NCBI GenBank assembly: GCA_049324695.1
Contig: JBMOMJ010000024.1
Location: 90,231 to 154,230, forward strand
Direction: 5' to 3'
Source: PMG-095 sp049324695
GTDB lineage: Bacteria > Myxococcota_A > Polyangia > Polyangiales > Polyangiaceae
DNA: 64,000 nt
Of this stretch, positions 1 through 7,878 are shown piece after piece. Below the pieces are notes generated by a model. It was not told where the DNA came from. It searched no databases and worked only from the letters and a program-made list of their open reading frames with translations. Both the position numbers and the translations under genes were made by a program. Within the stretch, counting starts at the first letter, position 1, and every line of letters begins with the position of its first letter.

Positions 1-1
1 C

Positions 2-1279
2 ACGGCGTTGAACGACGCTACCCACCGACGAGAGAGCGCTTTTACCGGCCTCGAGCTTCCGAAAGGGCGCTCGCGAGTGCCACCGCCAGAAACGTGGAAG
101 GCGTTGGCCGGCGAAATCGCGGTGATGAACTCGGGGCGTTGCCCGATCACCAAGAAGTACCGCGAGTGGTTGTACGTGAGCTGCTTTCCCAAATCCGAGC
201 GCGATCCCAGCGGGCTCGGTCTGCAGGTGCTCAGCGAGCAAGCCGACGCCATCACGTCGTTGATCGACGGTCGCATGATCTTGGTTGCCCCAATTCCGCG
301 CGGCGAGCGGCTAGAAGTGTTGTTCAGTTGGAGTGATGGGCTCAGCAAACGCCTGATCGTCGATTGGGATGCACGCGGCGCAGCGCCTGATCTGCGTATG
401 GAGCTCGAAAAAACGCGCACCGCACGTGCACCGGATCACCCAGACTTGATGAAGGCACTTTGCAACTGCCATCAGAACGAGCGCCAGCGTGCCAATTGCC
501 ACGATTTGATCGCGCAACCCGACCCCGACTGCTTTCGGAGTTACTCCGGGCAATGCAAGGAGCTGCTCGCGTGTGCCGAAGGTAATCCGCTGTTTCCGCC
601 GCGCTGCCTGGCAGGTTCATTCAACGCGGGCGCAACCTCACGTTGCGTGAAAGGCGAGCGACCGGCTCGTTCCCAGACCAGCGCTGAGGCTGCGGCGAGT
701 TCTAGAGCCGAGCTTGCAGACGAACCGAACGTAAAGAGCGCCGGACGCGAGCTCATCACGCGGGCTCAGGCCTTCGTTGGAGAGCGTTGTGTGCTTGGCC
801 GTGACGAAGTGGAAATCATCTCGGTGATTCCATTCGACAAGTGCCCCATCGACGCAGAAATGGTGGCCGCTTATGAGAAAGCGCTCGAGGGCTTCCGTGT
901 CGCGATTCGCGGAAAGGCGTCTTCTCCGGCTGCGCGTACCTTTGCCGAGAAGGCCGACTGGTTCGAACACTGGGTCAAGCTCGCGCTGGCGAGCGGCTCG
1001 ACGCGTGGCACCGCAGCGCTTTATCAAGACCTGGCGCTTGCGTTCAACGCTTGGCAGCCCGACCAGCGTGTGTTCGTCGACTCGCCGCGCATGATCAAGT
1101 TGTACTTCGGCACCTCGGGTGTGGTGGGGACCGATTACTTCCGCAACCTGAAGCACGATGGTGCCAAGCGCGAGGCGGAGTTCATCGCCTCGGGGCGGCA
1201 CCTGATCTGGCGGCGCGGCCCCAACGGCTTCGAAGGCCCGTTCACGTCGTTTGACGAGCGTGTCGTGATCGGCTACTGA
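2..1279 (+). CDS. Hypothetical protein, probably 5'-truncated by the window edge
   Basis: The reading frame is open back to base 2, and the first possible start is a TTG at 8, so the true N-terminus may lie outside the window. The product is soluble-looking, without a signal peptide or membrane segment in the visible part. Residues 150-205 hold a cysteine-rich block (motifs such as CNCH, NCHDLI and CKELLACAEG). A second conserved-looking block follows at about residues 245-290 (RAQAFVGERCVLG...IPFDKCPID). The C-terminal third is rich in aromatic and charged residues. I do not recognise the family. The Cys-rich block resembles segments I associate with secreted or envelope-anchored proteins of Polyangiales, so an N-terminal anchor upstream is plausible, but this is inference. 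It converges on the next gene with only 6 bases between the stop codons. Confidence 0.7.
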   Translation, partial: TALNDATHRRESAFTGLELPKGRSRVPPPETWKALAGEIAVMNSGRCPITKKYREWLYVSCFPKSERDPSGLGLQVLSEQADAITSLIDGRMILVAPIPRGERLEVLFSWSDGLSKRLIVDWDARGAAPDLRMELEKTRTARAPDHPDLMKALCNCHQNERQRANCHDLIAQPDPDCFRSYSGQCKELLACAEGNPLFPPRCLAGSFNAGATSRCVKGERPARSQTSAEAAASSRAELADEPNVKSAGRELITRAQAFVGERCVLGRDEVEIISVIPFDKCPIDAEMVAAYEKALEGFRVAIRGKASSPAARTFAEKADWFEHWVKLALASGSTRGTAALYQDLALAFNAWQPDQRVFVDSPRMIKLYFGTSGVVGTDYFRNLKHDGAKREAEFIASGRHLIWRRGPNGFEGPFTSFDERVVIGY

Positions 1280-1285
1280 AACCTA

Positions 1286-2878
1286 TCAGCGGGTTGGAAG
1301 CAGGAACCCGGCATCGGCAGCGTTGCCGGCGCCAACCTGGACGCAGTAACCGTCGGCGCGCTTCTTCATGAGCGGAACACCTTCGTTCTGCACACATGCG
1401 ACGGTTGCGCCGTTCACCTTCAAGCTGCGATCGCCTGCGAAGTTCCAGCACACGATACGCGGGCTGGTCTCCGTCGGCTCGTAGCCGCGCACCTCGTAGC
1501 AATGTGCGCCCGTGCCGAAGCCTTCCTTGCGGAAGCCGTCGCTGCCCAGCGTGACCGGTTCGATCATCGTACAAAGGCCATCACACGGCGAGCGCAGGCA
1601 GGTTTTATCAGTGCAAAACTGACCGGTCATGCACGCAGTCGTGCAGCTGCCGCAGTGCGCCGCGTCGCTGTTCAAGTCGACACACGTGGTGCCGCACAGG
1701 GTCTGACCGGTTGGGCAACCACAGATCCCCTTGGTGCAGGGCAGCCCTGTCATGCACGCGTTGGTGCACGTGCCGCAGTGCGCTGGATCGCTGGTGAGAT
1801 CTGCGCAGGTGCCGCTGCAATCGGTTTGCCCAGTGGCACACGTGCACGCGCTGTTGCTGCAGATCTTGTTGTTGAGGCAAGCGGTGGTGCAGCTCCCGCA
1901 GTGCGCCTTGTCTTTGGTGAGATCTGAACACGTCCCGTTGCAGTCGGTCAGACCCTTCGGGCACGTGCACGCGCTGGCTTCGCAGATCTGGTTGTTCGTG
2001 CAGGCGATCTTGCAATCGCCACAATGCGCGACGTCGCTAGTCAAATCCACACATTGGCCGCCGCAGTTCACCTGGCCCGTAGGGCAAACACATTCGCCTT
2101 TGGTGCAAGTGCCACCCTGACATGGGATGCCGCAAGCGCCGCAGTGCTCGTTGCTGGTTTGCGTGTCCACGCACTTACCGTCGCAAACGCTCTCCGGCGC
2201 CGGGCAAACGCACTCGCCCAAGGTACAGGTCGCGCGCGCCGGGCAAACGTTGTCGCAAACGCCGCAGTGGCTCGGGCTGGTTTGCGTGTCGACACACTTG
2301 GCTCCGCAAGCGGTCTCCCCGTCGGGACACACACATTCGCCGGCCAGACACGCTGCGCGCGGCGGGCACGCGTTGTTGCACACGCCGCAATGGGTCAGGC
2401 TGGTGAGAGTGTCGACGCACTGCACGCCGCAAGCGACCTGACGATCCGGGCAGATGCACTCACCCGCTACACACGCCGCGAGCGGGGGGCAGGCGTTGTC
2501 GCAGTTGCCGCAATGTGCCGTGCTGGTCTCGGTGTCGATGCAGCGGTTGCCGCACGCGGTTTCGCCGTTCGCGCACAGGCACTTTCCGGCGCGACACTCC
2601 GCAGTGGGCGGACACACCGTCTCGCAATTGCCGCAATGGCTAGCGCTGGTCTGTACGTCGACGCACTCGCTGCCACAGAGCACCCCCGACGCGCAGCTCG
2701 AAGCTCCCGAGGTGCCACCAGCGTTGTCCGCGCGACCGCCGGTCGCCGACGTTTCGCCGGAAACGCCGCCAGACGGGCCAAACAGCGAGTCCTTATTAGA
2801 GCTGCAACTCGCAAGCAGCGCGAAGGCAACGGGAAGAAGGAGTGTGGCCAGCCGAATTAAGCCAAGCCTCTTTTGCAT
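1286..2878 (-). CDS. Secreted lipoprotein with nine Stig1-like cysteine repeats
   Basis: A 530-residue surface lipoprotein. The start chosen at 2878 has a GGAG ribosome site six bases upstream; longer starts give an implausible leader. The N-terminus is a lipoprotein signal (hydrophobic run ending LLASC). After a short Gly/Ser linker come nine tandem modules of about 40 residues with the pattern C-x5-CG-x2-CVD-x5-HCG-x-C-x3-CP-x5-C-x3-C, matching the stigma-specific Stig1-type repeat common in myxobacterial surface proteins. Repeats 1-4 are most alike (VDTQTS...HCG), while 6-9 form a second subgroup (DLTSD/DLNSD...AHCG). The last 100 residues form a separate module (CYEVRGYEP, VCWNFAGDRSLKVNG) that resembles C-terminal sugar-binding-like modules of myxobacterial hydrolases. 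Role is probably adhesion or matrix contact; no catalytic motif is visible. No operon partner. Confidence 0.85.
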   Translation of the reverse strand: MQKRLGLIRLATLLLPVAFALLASCSSNKDSLFGPSGGVSGETSATGGRADNAGGTSGASSCASGVLCGSECVDVQTSASHCGNCETVCPPTAECRAGKCLCANGETACGNRCIDTETSTAHCGNCDNACPPLAACVAGECICPDRQVACGVQCVDTLTSLTHCGVCNNACPPRAACLAGECVCPDGETACGAKCVDTQTSPSHCGVCDNVCPARATCTLGECVCPAPESVCDGKCVDTQTSNEHCGACGIPCQGGTCTKGECVCPTGQVNCGGQCVDLTSDVAHCGDCKIACTNNQICEASACTCPKGLTDCNGTCSDLTKDKAHCGSCTTACLNNKICSNSACTCATGQTDCSGTCADLTSDPAHCGTCTNACMTGLPCTKGICGCPTGQTLCGTTCVDLNSDAAHCGSCTTACMTGQFCTDKTCLRSPCDGLCTMIEPVTLGSDGFRKEGFGTGAHCYEVRGYEPTETSPRIVCWNFAGDRSLKVNGATVACVQNEGVPLMKKRADGYCVQVGAGNAADAGFLLPTR

Positions 2879-3189
2879 GGGCTTCTCCATCGCGAGCGAC
2901 GGAACGCGACCGCGGGAACGAGGATTCACCCCCGCCAGCCGGTTTCGTCAACTCCTCTCATCAAACTTCGGCGACCGATCCATGCACCCAGGCAGGAATG
3001 TCACAACTCTTCTTGAAAAGTGATGTTGCGAAAGCGGAGGGCAAAAGGGCAGAAGTGCCGGGGCCGGTGGGTCGCGCGCTCACCTAGAGGCGCGGAGTTT
3101 ACACGATCGCGCGCCGTCAGTGTGGGACGATCACATCGCAACGGGTAGCCCCCGAACAATCGCCGCGGGTGCGCATTCCCGGACGTGGC
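2879..3189. other. Gene-free stretch upstream of the Stig1-like gene
   Basis: About 310 bases between the start of the Stig1-like lipoprotein and the end of the 3190-6712 operon, both on the minus strand. It should hold the promoter of the lipoprotein gene and the end of the upstream transcript. I see no strong hairpin followed by a T-run and no RNA gene. Confidence 0.4.
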
Positions 3190-3939
3190 TCAGAACCCTC
3201 GGCGTATGTCCAGCTGCAGATACACGGGGATTTGGCCGGTCTCCACGGACACGAACAGACCCTGGGCCTGTGGCGTCCACCAGCTGCCGAGACCCGCCGC
3301 CAGCGCCCAATGCTCCAGGGTGACGCCCGCCTCGAGCCCAGCGAACACACGCAAGGCCGTCCATAAATAAGTGCCATCGCGCGGCCCGGCGATGCCCCCG
3401 ACGCTGCCCGGATCGTTGCTGGCGCCATTCGAGTAACGATCGTCATACGCAAAGCGCATGTACGCCTTGTTCTCGACGAACAAGAGCGGCGCGCTACGCA
3501 GGCAGAGCGGCACCCCCGCGTAGAACCCGCCCCTCGTGTAGCGCGGACTGACACCAACTTCGAACCCGAAGCTTTGCATGTGAGCGGTTTCGTCCTCAGC
3601 GCGTTGCCAAAATCCGGCCGCCCCGAAAGCCAAAGCAAACGTTTCGCTGAGCGTTACGTGAGGAGCCAACCCCAAGCTCAGCCGATAATCGCGACCACCG
3701 AGTAACACCGGCAAAGCCAGCGAGACTCCTGCGTCGAAGCGCGCGCCGCGGGTTTCCCACAGCGCAGAGCGAACATAGCCGAGCTCGAGTAACGGAACTG
3801 GATCGAGCCCGACGCGAAACGCGGTAACGTCATTGCCGATCGAGCGCTCCGGCATGCCAAATGCCGCCACCGTCGCTCGCGCCTCGAGAGCAGCGAAGGT
3901 TCCGGCCACGAGCGCGCAAACGCAAGTTACGAGCTTCAT
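3190..3939 (-). CDS. Outer-membrane beta-barrel-like protein
   Basis: A 249-residue protein with an N-terminal signal peptide (MKLVTCVCALVAGTFAALEARA). The rest alternates short amphipathic strands with Gly/Arg/Asp turns (for example FDAGVSLALPVLL, YRLSLGLAPHVTL, FGFEVGVSPRYT) and ends in an aromatic residue (LQLDIRRGF), all typical of a small outer-membrane barrel. I do not recognise a named family. The start at 3939 is chosen because its ATG overlaps the stop of the upstream hydrolase gene as ATGA, implying translational coupling. It is the last gene of the TetR-glycosyltransferase-hydrolase-barrel operon and could be the outer-membrane component of the same response. Confidence 0.75.
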   Translation of the reverse strand: MKLVTCVCALVAGTFAALEARATVAAFGMPERSIGNDVTAFRVGLDPVPLLELGYVRSALWETRGARFDAGVSLALPVLLGGRDYRLSLGLAPHVTLSETFALAFGAAGFWQRAEDETAHMQSFGFEVGVSPRYTRGGFYAGVPLCLRSAPLLFVENKAYMRFAYDDRYSNGASNDPGSVGGIAGPRDGTYLWTALRVFAGLEAGVTLEHWALAAGLGSWWTPQAQGLFVSVETGQIPVYLQLDIRRGF

Positions 3940-4898
3940 GGCGCGTGTCCCTTCAACCAAGTTCGCAGCTCACTCACGAGCTTGGGAACGAAGAGATCCA
4001 TGTGGCTCACGCCTTCGAGCTCGACGACATCAGCGTGCTGAAACAGGCCAACCGCGTGACGCTTCTGGTAGTCGGTTCGCAGCGGGCCGCAGCTCGAACC
4101 AAATATGAGGACCGGCTGATTCAGATCGGCCAGCGCTGGAGCAAAGTTGAAAGCGTCGGCTTTCGCCAATAGCTCTGCCGACAAGATGTCGACGTAGATG
4201 CCGTGCCGCCACATCGCGTACCAGCCGGGGTTCTCGGGATCGCACCAGAACGAGGCCATGGCCTGACGCGCCAATGCATACGCTTTGCGATCCATCGCAG
4301 CGTGATCCGACGGCGAAAGGAAATCGACCTGCCAAAGGTGCTCGTTGACGAAGTCGTCCGCGAGCCCGAACTTCGGCTTCTCCAAAGCATCGTCGGCCTG
4401 GCGCGTGAGCGGCCCAGGTTCGAACAGAATCAAACTCGCCACCGCTTCGGGATGCACGGTCGCGAAGCGTGCGGCCTGGTAGCCGCCCCAAGAGTAACCG
4501 GCGAGGTGAATCGGGCGCTGCGGCGACAGCGCCGCTTTCACCGCGACGACCTCCTCCATGTAGCTGTCCCACGACACCTCCTCGCTCGTGATCCGCTCGG
4601 ACAGACCACAGCCGCGAGAGTCCCACAGCACGACGAAGTATTCGTCAGCGAGCTCGCGCAGCGGGAGCAGCAGACGAAAATCGTTACCACCGCCGCCGTG
4701 AAACGCGAACAGCGGAGGACGAGTCGGATCTCCATACGTCTCGAGATGCAGGCGTCGTGTGTGACCCGCCACGTAGACATCCAACGCGGGAAGTGCGGCA
4801 TCCTGATCGGCTGTCGGTGGCACCAAAGCACCTGGCTCTTCCGGTGAGGCACCGCAGGCCGCGAGCGAAAAACCAAGCGCACAGAGCAAAGCTTTCAT
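3936..4898 (-). CDS. Alpha/beta-hydrolase lipoprotein (proline iminopeptidase-like)
   Basis: A 320-residue alpha/beta-hydrolase with a lipoprotein signal (MKALLCALGFSLAAC). The oxyanion region is FHGGGGN at residues 67-73. The nucleophile elbow is GYSWGG with Ser136, and the catalytic His is His299 in GVSHMD near the C-terminus. The WDSRGCGLSE stretch at 92-101 is the WD-RG-GxS motif seen in prolyl aminopeptidase and related epoxide-hydrolase-like enzymes, but the cap sequence does not allow a substrate to be named. It lies 3 bases after the glycosyltransferase and overlaps the barrel gene by four bases. A lipid-anchored hydrolase co-transcribed with a GT1 enzyme and a TetR regulator could act on the same foreign or self-made compound. 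Confidence 0.85.
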   Translation of the reverse strand: MKALLCALGFSLAACGASPEEPGALVPPTADQDAALPALDVYVAGHTRRLHLETYGDPTRPPLFAFHGGGGNDFRLLLPLRELADEYFVVLWDSRGCGLSERITSEEVSWDSYMEEVVAVKAALSPQRPIHLAGYSWGGYQAARFATVHPEAVASLILFEPGPLTRQADDALEKPKFGLADDFVNEHLWQVDFLSPSDHAAMDRKAYALARQAMASFWCDPENPGWYAMWRHGIYVDILSAELLAKADAFNFAPALADLNQPVLIFGSSCGPLRTDYQKRHAVGLFQHADVVELEGVSHMDLFVPKLVSELRTWLKGHAP

Positions 4899-4901
4899 GA
4901 C

Positions 4902-6122
4902 TCAACCCCGGATCAGCGAAATCAGCTCGTTGGCAGCGCGTTCGGCGCCCTGACGCGGACACAACGTGGGCGCGAGCTTTTGCGCGCCAGAGCGCGCCGC
5001 AACGGTTCGCACGAAAGCCCGCCGCAGGTTGCCTGCCGACAAGCGCCGCGGGTGCAAGAACACTCCGGCTTGTGCGCGCTCCACACGGCGAGCCACCTCG
5101 AATTGATCGCGACCCGCCGGAACGACGCACACGGGAACGCCGTGAGAAAGGGCACGCTGTGTGATTCCCATTCCACCATGGCAAATCACTGCCTGCGCTC
5201 GCGGCAGGAGCGTCGCGTGAGAAGCAAAGCGGACCACACGCGCGTTGGGCGGCGCACGAAATCGGGATGGATCGTGGGCTCCCGTCGTGACTACGACGCG
5301 CTGGGGCACGTCCGCTAGCGCATCCAGCGCCACTTGTAGTAACCGAGCGTCGCGCTGCGCTTCGGTTGAAGCAGTGACCAGCACGTACTCTTCGTTCTCC
5401 GCTCCGAATGGCTCCGCGCGCGCATCGGGGGGCGCCCAACAGCAGTGCCCGCACAGACGGACCGAGTTGGGCCAATCGCTGCGTGGATATTCGAATGCTT
5501 CGGAGGTAAGCGCGAGCAGCCGCGGCGACGTCAACGCAAAGTCGGCCGCGTGTGTGAGCGCCGGCACCGACAGCGCGCGGCGTACCTGGTTCACGGGTTC
5601 CGTGAAGCTCGCCAACGCGCCGCGCGTGATGCGTTGAATGCATCCGTCGCGCAGCCGACCGAGCCAATCCCGTCGCGGCAACAAGCCGAGGCCAAACGGC
5701 GGCGCGTCGCGCGACGGAATCGGCAAGCAGTAGGGAGCGAACGTCGCCCAAGGCAACGCCGAGCGCTCCGCGAGCGCAGCAGCCCCCAAGCAGTTTACGT
5801 CGATCAGCAAGCAGTCCGGCGGCCTCGCGGACAACGCGGCATCTAAACTGCGTACCTCGTGCGGCGCGCGTGCAACGAACGTCGCCATCACGCGTCGCAA
5901 AGCAGACACGGCGGACCAGGCCTTGCCGTCGTCGAGCGGAAGAGCCTCGATCGCCGCGTCGAGCCCTCGAACACACAACCCTGCCTCGCGCAAAGGAGCA
6001 AGCTCCTGGGAAAGGCCGTGCAGCTCCACGTAGTGACCGCGCCGCATGAGCTCGAGGCCAATCGCCGCCGCGGGATACAAGTGCCCGCGCGCAGGCGACG
6101 TGTAAATCAACACGCGCGCCAT
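4902..6122 (-). CDS. GT1-family glycosyltransferase (macrolide/UGT type)
   Basis: A 406-residue GT-B fold glycosyltransferase. The N-terminus (RVLIYTSPARGHLYPAAAIGLELMRRGH) is the acceptor-side Rossmann start of the UGT/MGT group. The donor-binding signature is VICHGGMGITQRALSHGVPV followed by VPAGRDQFEVARRVE, the GGxGT/QxxxxxxV pattern of the NDP-sugar site, at about residues 310-350. Members glycosylate small lipophilic acceptors such as macrolides, flavonoids or sterols; the acceptor cannot be read from sequence. The start overlaps the end of the TetR gene by 16 bases, so the two are co-transcribed. A regulator plus a sugar-transferring enzyme suggests inducible modification of a toxic or signalling molecule, but this is inference. 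Confidence 0.88.
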   Translation of the reverse strand: MARVLIYTSPARGHLYPAAAIGLELMRRGHYVELHGLSQELAPLREAGLCVRGLDAAIEALPLDDGKAWSAVSALRRVMATFVARAPHEVRSLDAALSARPPDCLLIDVNCLGAAALAERSALPWATFAPYCLPIPSRDAPPFGLGLLPRRDWLGRLRDGCIQRITRGALASFTEPVNQVRRALSVPALTHAADFALTSPRLLALTSEAFEYPRSDWPNSVRLCGHCCWAPPDARAEPFGAENEEYVLVTASTEAQRDARLLQVALDALADVPQRVVVTTGAHDPSRFRAPPNARVVRFASHATLLPRAQAVICHGGMGITQRALSHGVPVCVVPAGRDQFEVARRVERAQAGVFLHPRRLSAGNLRRAFVRTVAARSGAQKLAPTLCPRQGAERAANELISLIRG

Positions 6123-6712
6123 TGACCCGACTCCGCGCTAGCTCGTTGCAGCATGTCGACCAGCGTCTTTTGAACCTGAGCGCGGCTCCGACCCAGGTCG
6201 AGCCGCAGCAACTTCCAGATGTACACGTCGGTCAACACCGTGAGCTGGTCCAAACGCATACGTCGCTCTTCGACGGGCAGCTTCGACAACAGCGGCCCCA
6301 GCGTGCGCGCCACCCAGCGCCGATGAACCTTGCGGCCGCCTTCGGCGATGCGAGCCAGAGTTGGAACGTGTTCCTGCTGCAACAAGCGCAGCACCAGGCG
6401 ACCCACGCTTTCGTAGTGCTCGAGTAGGTTCTCGACAGCACCTTCCACGTCGCCGATCGGCGCCTGACTGCGCTGAGCCACCACCGCTTCGGTGATGCGT
6501 GCGGCGGCTGCAGCAACCAGGCCCTCCTTCGAACCGAAACGGCGGATCAAGGTTTGGACGGTAACTCCCGCACGCTGCGCAATCTGTTCGAGTGAAAGCT
6601 CGTCGTAGCAGCGCTCGACGAACAATTCTTCGACGGCGCGCACGATGCGCTCACCCGTCACGCGGGCGCTCTCCGCGCGAGCCGTCATGCGGTAGGTGCG
6701 TCGCGTCGCCAT
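6107..6712 (-). CDS. TetR-family transcriptional regulator
   Basis: A 201-residue TetR regulator. The helix-turn-helix lies at about residues 15-65 (RIVRAVEELFVERCYDELSLEQIAQRAGVTVQTLIRRFGSKEGL), with the typical family spacing and the RFGSKEGL end. The C-terminal ligand domain shows no specific relationship. The ATG at 6712 is used because it gives the usual short TetR leader; the frame extends to 6787 but would add a Cys-rich tail not normal for the family. A 15-base imperfect palindrome begins six bases upstream of the start codon (6719-6733), so autorepression is likely. It heads an operon with the glycosyltransferase, hydrolase and barrel genes, which it presumably controls. Confidence 0.9.
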   Translation of the reverse strand: MATRRTYRMTARAESARVTGERIVRAVEELFVERCYDELSLEQIAQRAGVTVQTLIRRFGSKEGLVAAAAARITEAVVAQRSQAPIGDVEGAVENLLEHYESVGRLVLRLLQQEHVPTLARIAEGGRKVHRRWVARTLGPLLSKLPVEERRMRLDQLTVLTDVYIWKLLRLDLGRSRAQVQKTLVDMLQRASAESGQWRAC

Positions 6713-6718
6713 ATTGAT

Positions 6719-6733
6719 GTTAGTGTCATTAAC
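6719..6733. promoter_or_regulatory. Likely TetR operator
   Basis: The sequence GTTAGTGTCATTAAC is an imperfect inverted repeat, with 12 of 15 positions symmetric and outer arms GTTA/TAAC. It lies just upstream of the TetR start codon in the divergent region. Size and place fit a TetR-type operator. Confidence 0.5.
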
Positions 6734-6785
6734 TCCAAATTGCCGGACGCACAAGCAGCCAGCCGGTACCCGCGCGCAAGTCTTC

Positions 6786-6801
6786 AAAATCGCGCGATTT
6801 T
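6786..6801. promoter_or_regulatory. Perfect 16-base palindrome in the divergent intergenic region
   Basis: AAAATCGCGCGATTTT is perfectly self-complementary and lies between the TetR operon and the divergent gene at 6868. It could be a second operator or a short two-way terminator-like hairpin. No regulator can be assigned. Confidence 0.35.
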
Positions 6802-6867
6802 TCTAGGCGCCCAGCAAGCTTCCACGAGGCTTGCCGGACCCGTGCGGGCCTGAGCTATGGTGAAGAC

Positions 6868-7878
6868 GTGGTCCGGCGCAGACTGTGGGCGCTCGCGCTG
6901 TGCGCGGGCTCAGCGACGACGAGTCTCGCCCGAGCCGAAACGCGCTGCGACGGTAGCCGGCCACTCGTACGAGTCGAGATCTCCGCGGAAAATTGGAGCG
7001 ATGCTCAACGGGCGCGGGTGCTCGCTGACCTTCAACACGGTCTGAAGGCACAAGGCATCGACGTTTGTGAACAGCTTCAAAACCCACAGAGCGCGCCGCT
7101 CGCGACGCTGAAGATTCAGGTGAGCGGCAAGACCAAAGCCAGCGTCGAAATCCTGTTGCAGGACAGCGTGACCCATAAGCGAGTCGCGCGTGACCTCGAT
7201 CTCGACCGTATCCCAGCAGACAGCCGCGAGCTCGCTGTAGCCATCGAAGCCGATGAGCTCCTGCGCGCGAGCTGGGCTGAACTTGCGCTCGACACCGAAC
7301 GGGCTCGCAGCGCAAAACCACGCCCCGAAGTCGTGAAGAGCGTGCGCCAGGTGTTGACTCCAGCGCGCGTCGCTGAACCCACGCAGCTCGAAGCGCGCGG
7401 CGCGGCCGAGCACTTCTTTGGTGGCATCACACTCATTGGCGCGGAGGCCGCGGGCCGGGTGCCGCTCGGCGCGCGCTTCCATCTCGAGCTCTCGGGTGGA
7501 GTTCGGCTTGGTCCCGGCGAAGCAGCTCCTCACGGCAGTGTGAGCGCGCTGGCTGCGGGCGGCGCCACACGTCTGTTGCTACGTGTCGCGGGAGATCAGC
7601 GTGCGTCCTTGCACCTGGGCGCAGGGCTCGGCGTGTTTCGTCTGGAGTTTCGCGGCGAGGCAACGTCTGGCGCCAGCGCGAGCACGTATGCAGATTGGCT
7701 GACTACGGCGAACGGTGGTGTACTCGGCCGGTTCGCGCTGGGCCGCGTTTTGGGCCTGAGCGCGGGCGTAAACGCCGCTGCAACTTTACGTGGCGTCGAA
7801 GCGACCGACGAAGGGCGCGTTGCGGCGGCGGCGCGAGGCTTTGCGCTGGGCGCAACGCTAGGATTGGAGGCGCGATGA
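6868..7878 (+). CDS. Secreted envelope protein with a C-terminal barrel-like region
   Basis: A 336-residue protein beginning at GTG, with a signal peptide (VRRRLWALALCAGSATTSLARA). The N-terminal half (residues 25-150) is a compact domain of the kind often found in Polyangiales surface operons (LVRVEISAENW..., TLKIQVSGKTKASVEILLQD). The C-terminal half consists of Gly-rich beta-strands (FHLELSGGVRLG, GATRLLLRVAGD, LHLGAGLGVFRLEF) ending in LGLEAR, suggesting an outer-membrane barrel or a soluble beta domain. Family unknown. Its stop overlaps the ATG of the RCC1 lipoprotein gene as ATGA, so the two are translationally coupled. Confidence 0.75.
   Translation: MVRRRLWALALCAGSATTSLARAETRCDGSRPLVRVEISAENWSDAQRARVLADLQHGLKAQGIDVCEQLQNPQSAPLATLKIQVSGKTKASVEILLQDSVTHKRVARDLDLDRIPADSRELAVAIEADELLRASWAELALDTERARSAKPRPEVVKSVRQVLTPARVAEPTQLEARGAAEHFFGGITLIGAEAAGRVPLGARFHLELSGGVRLGPGEAAPHGSVSALAAGGATRLLLRVAGDQRASLHLGAGLGVFRLEFRGEATSGASASTYADWLTTANGGVLGRFALGRVLGLSAGVNAAATLRGVEATDEGRVAAAARGFALGATLGLEAR

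Noticed and set aside
2024..2860. Long open frames on the plus strand opposite the Stig1-like gene
   Set aside because: They mirror the cysteine repeats in the opposite strand of GC-rich DNA, with Ala/Arg-rich repetitive products and no ribosome site; the minus-strand gene has signal peptide and domains.
4684..5976. A 430-codon minus-strand frame inside the glycosyltransferase gene
   Set aside because: Arg/Ala/Ser-rich, no domain features, and fully inside the well-supported glycosyltransferase frame.
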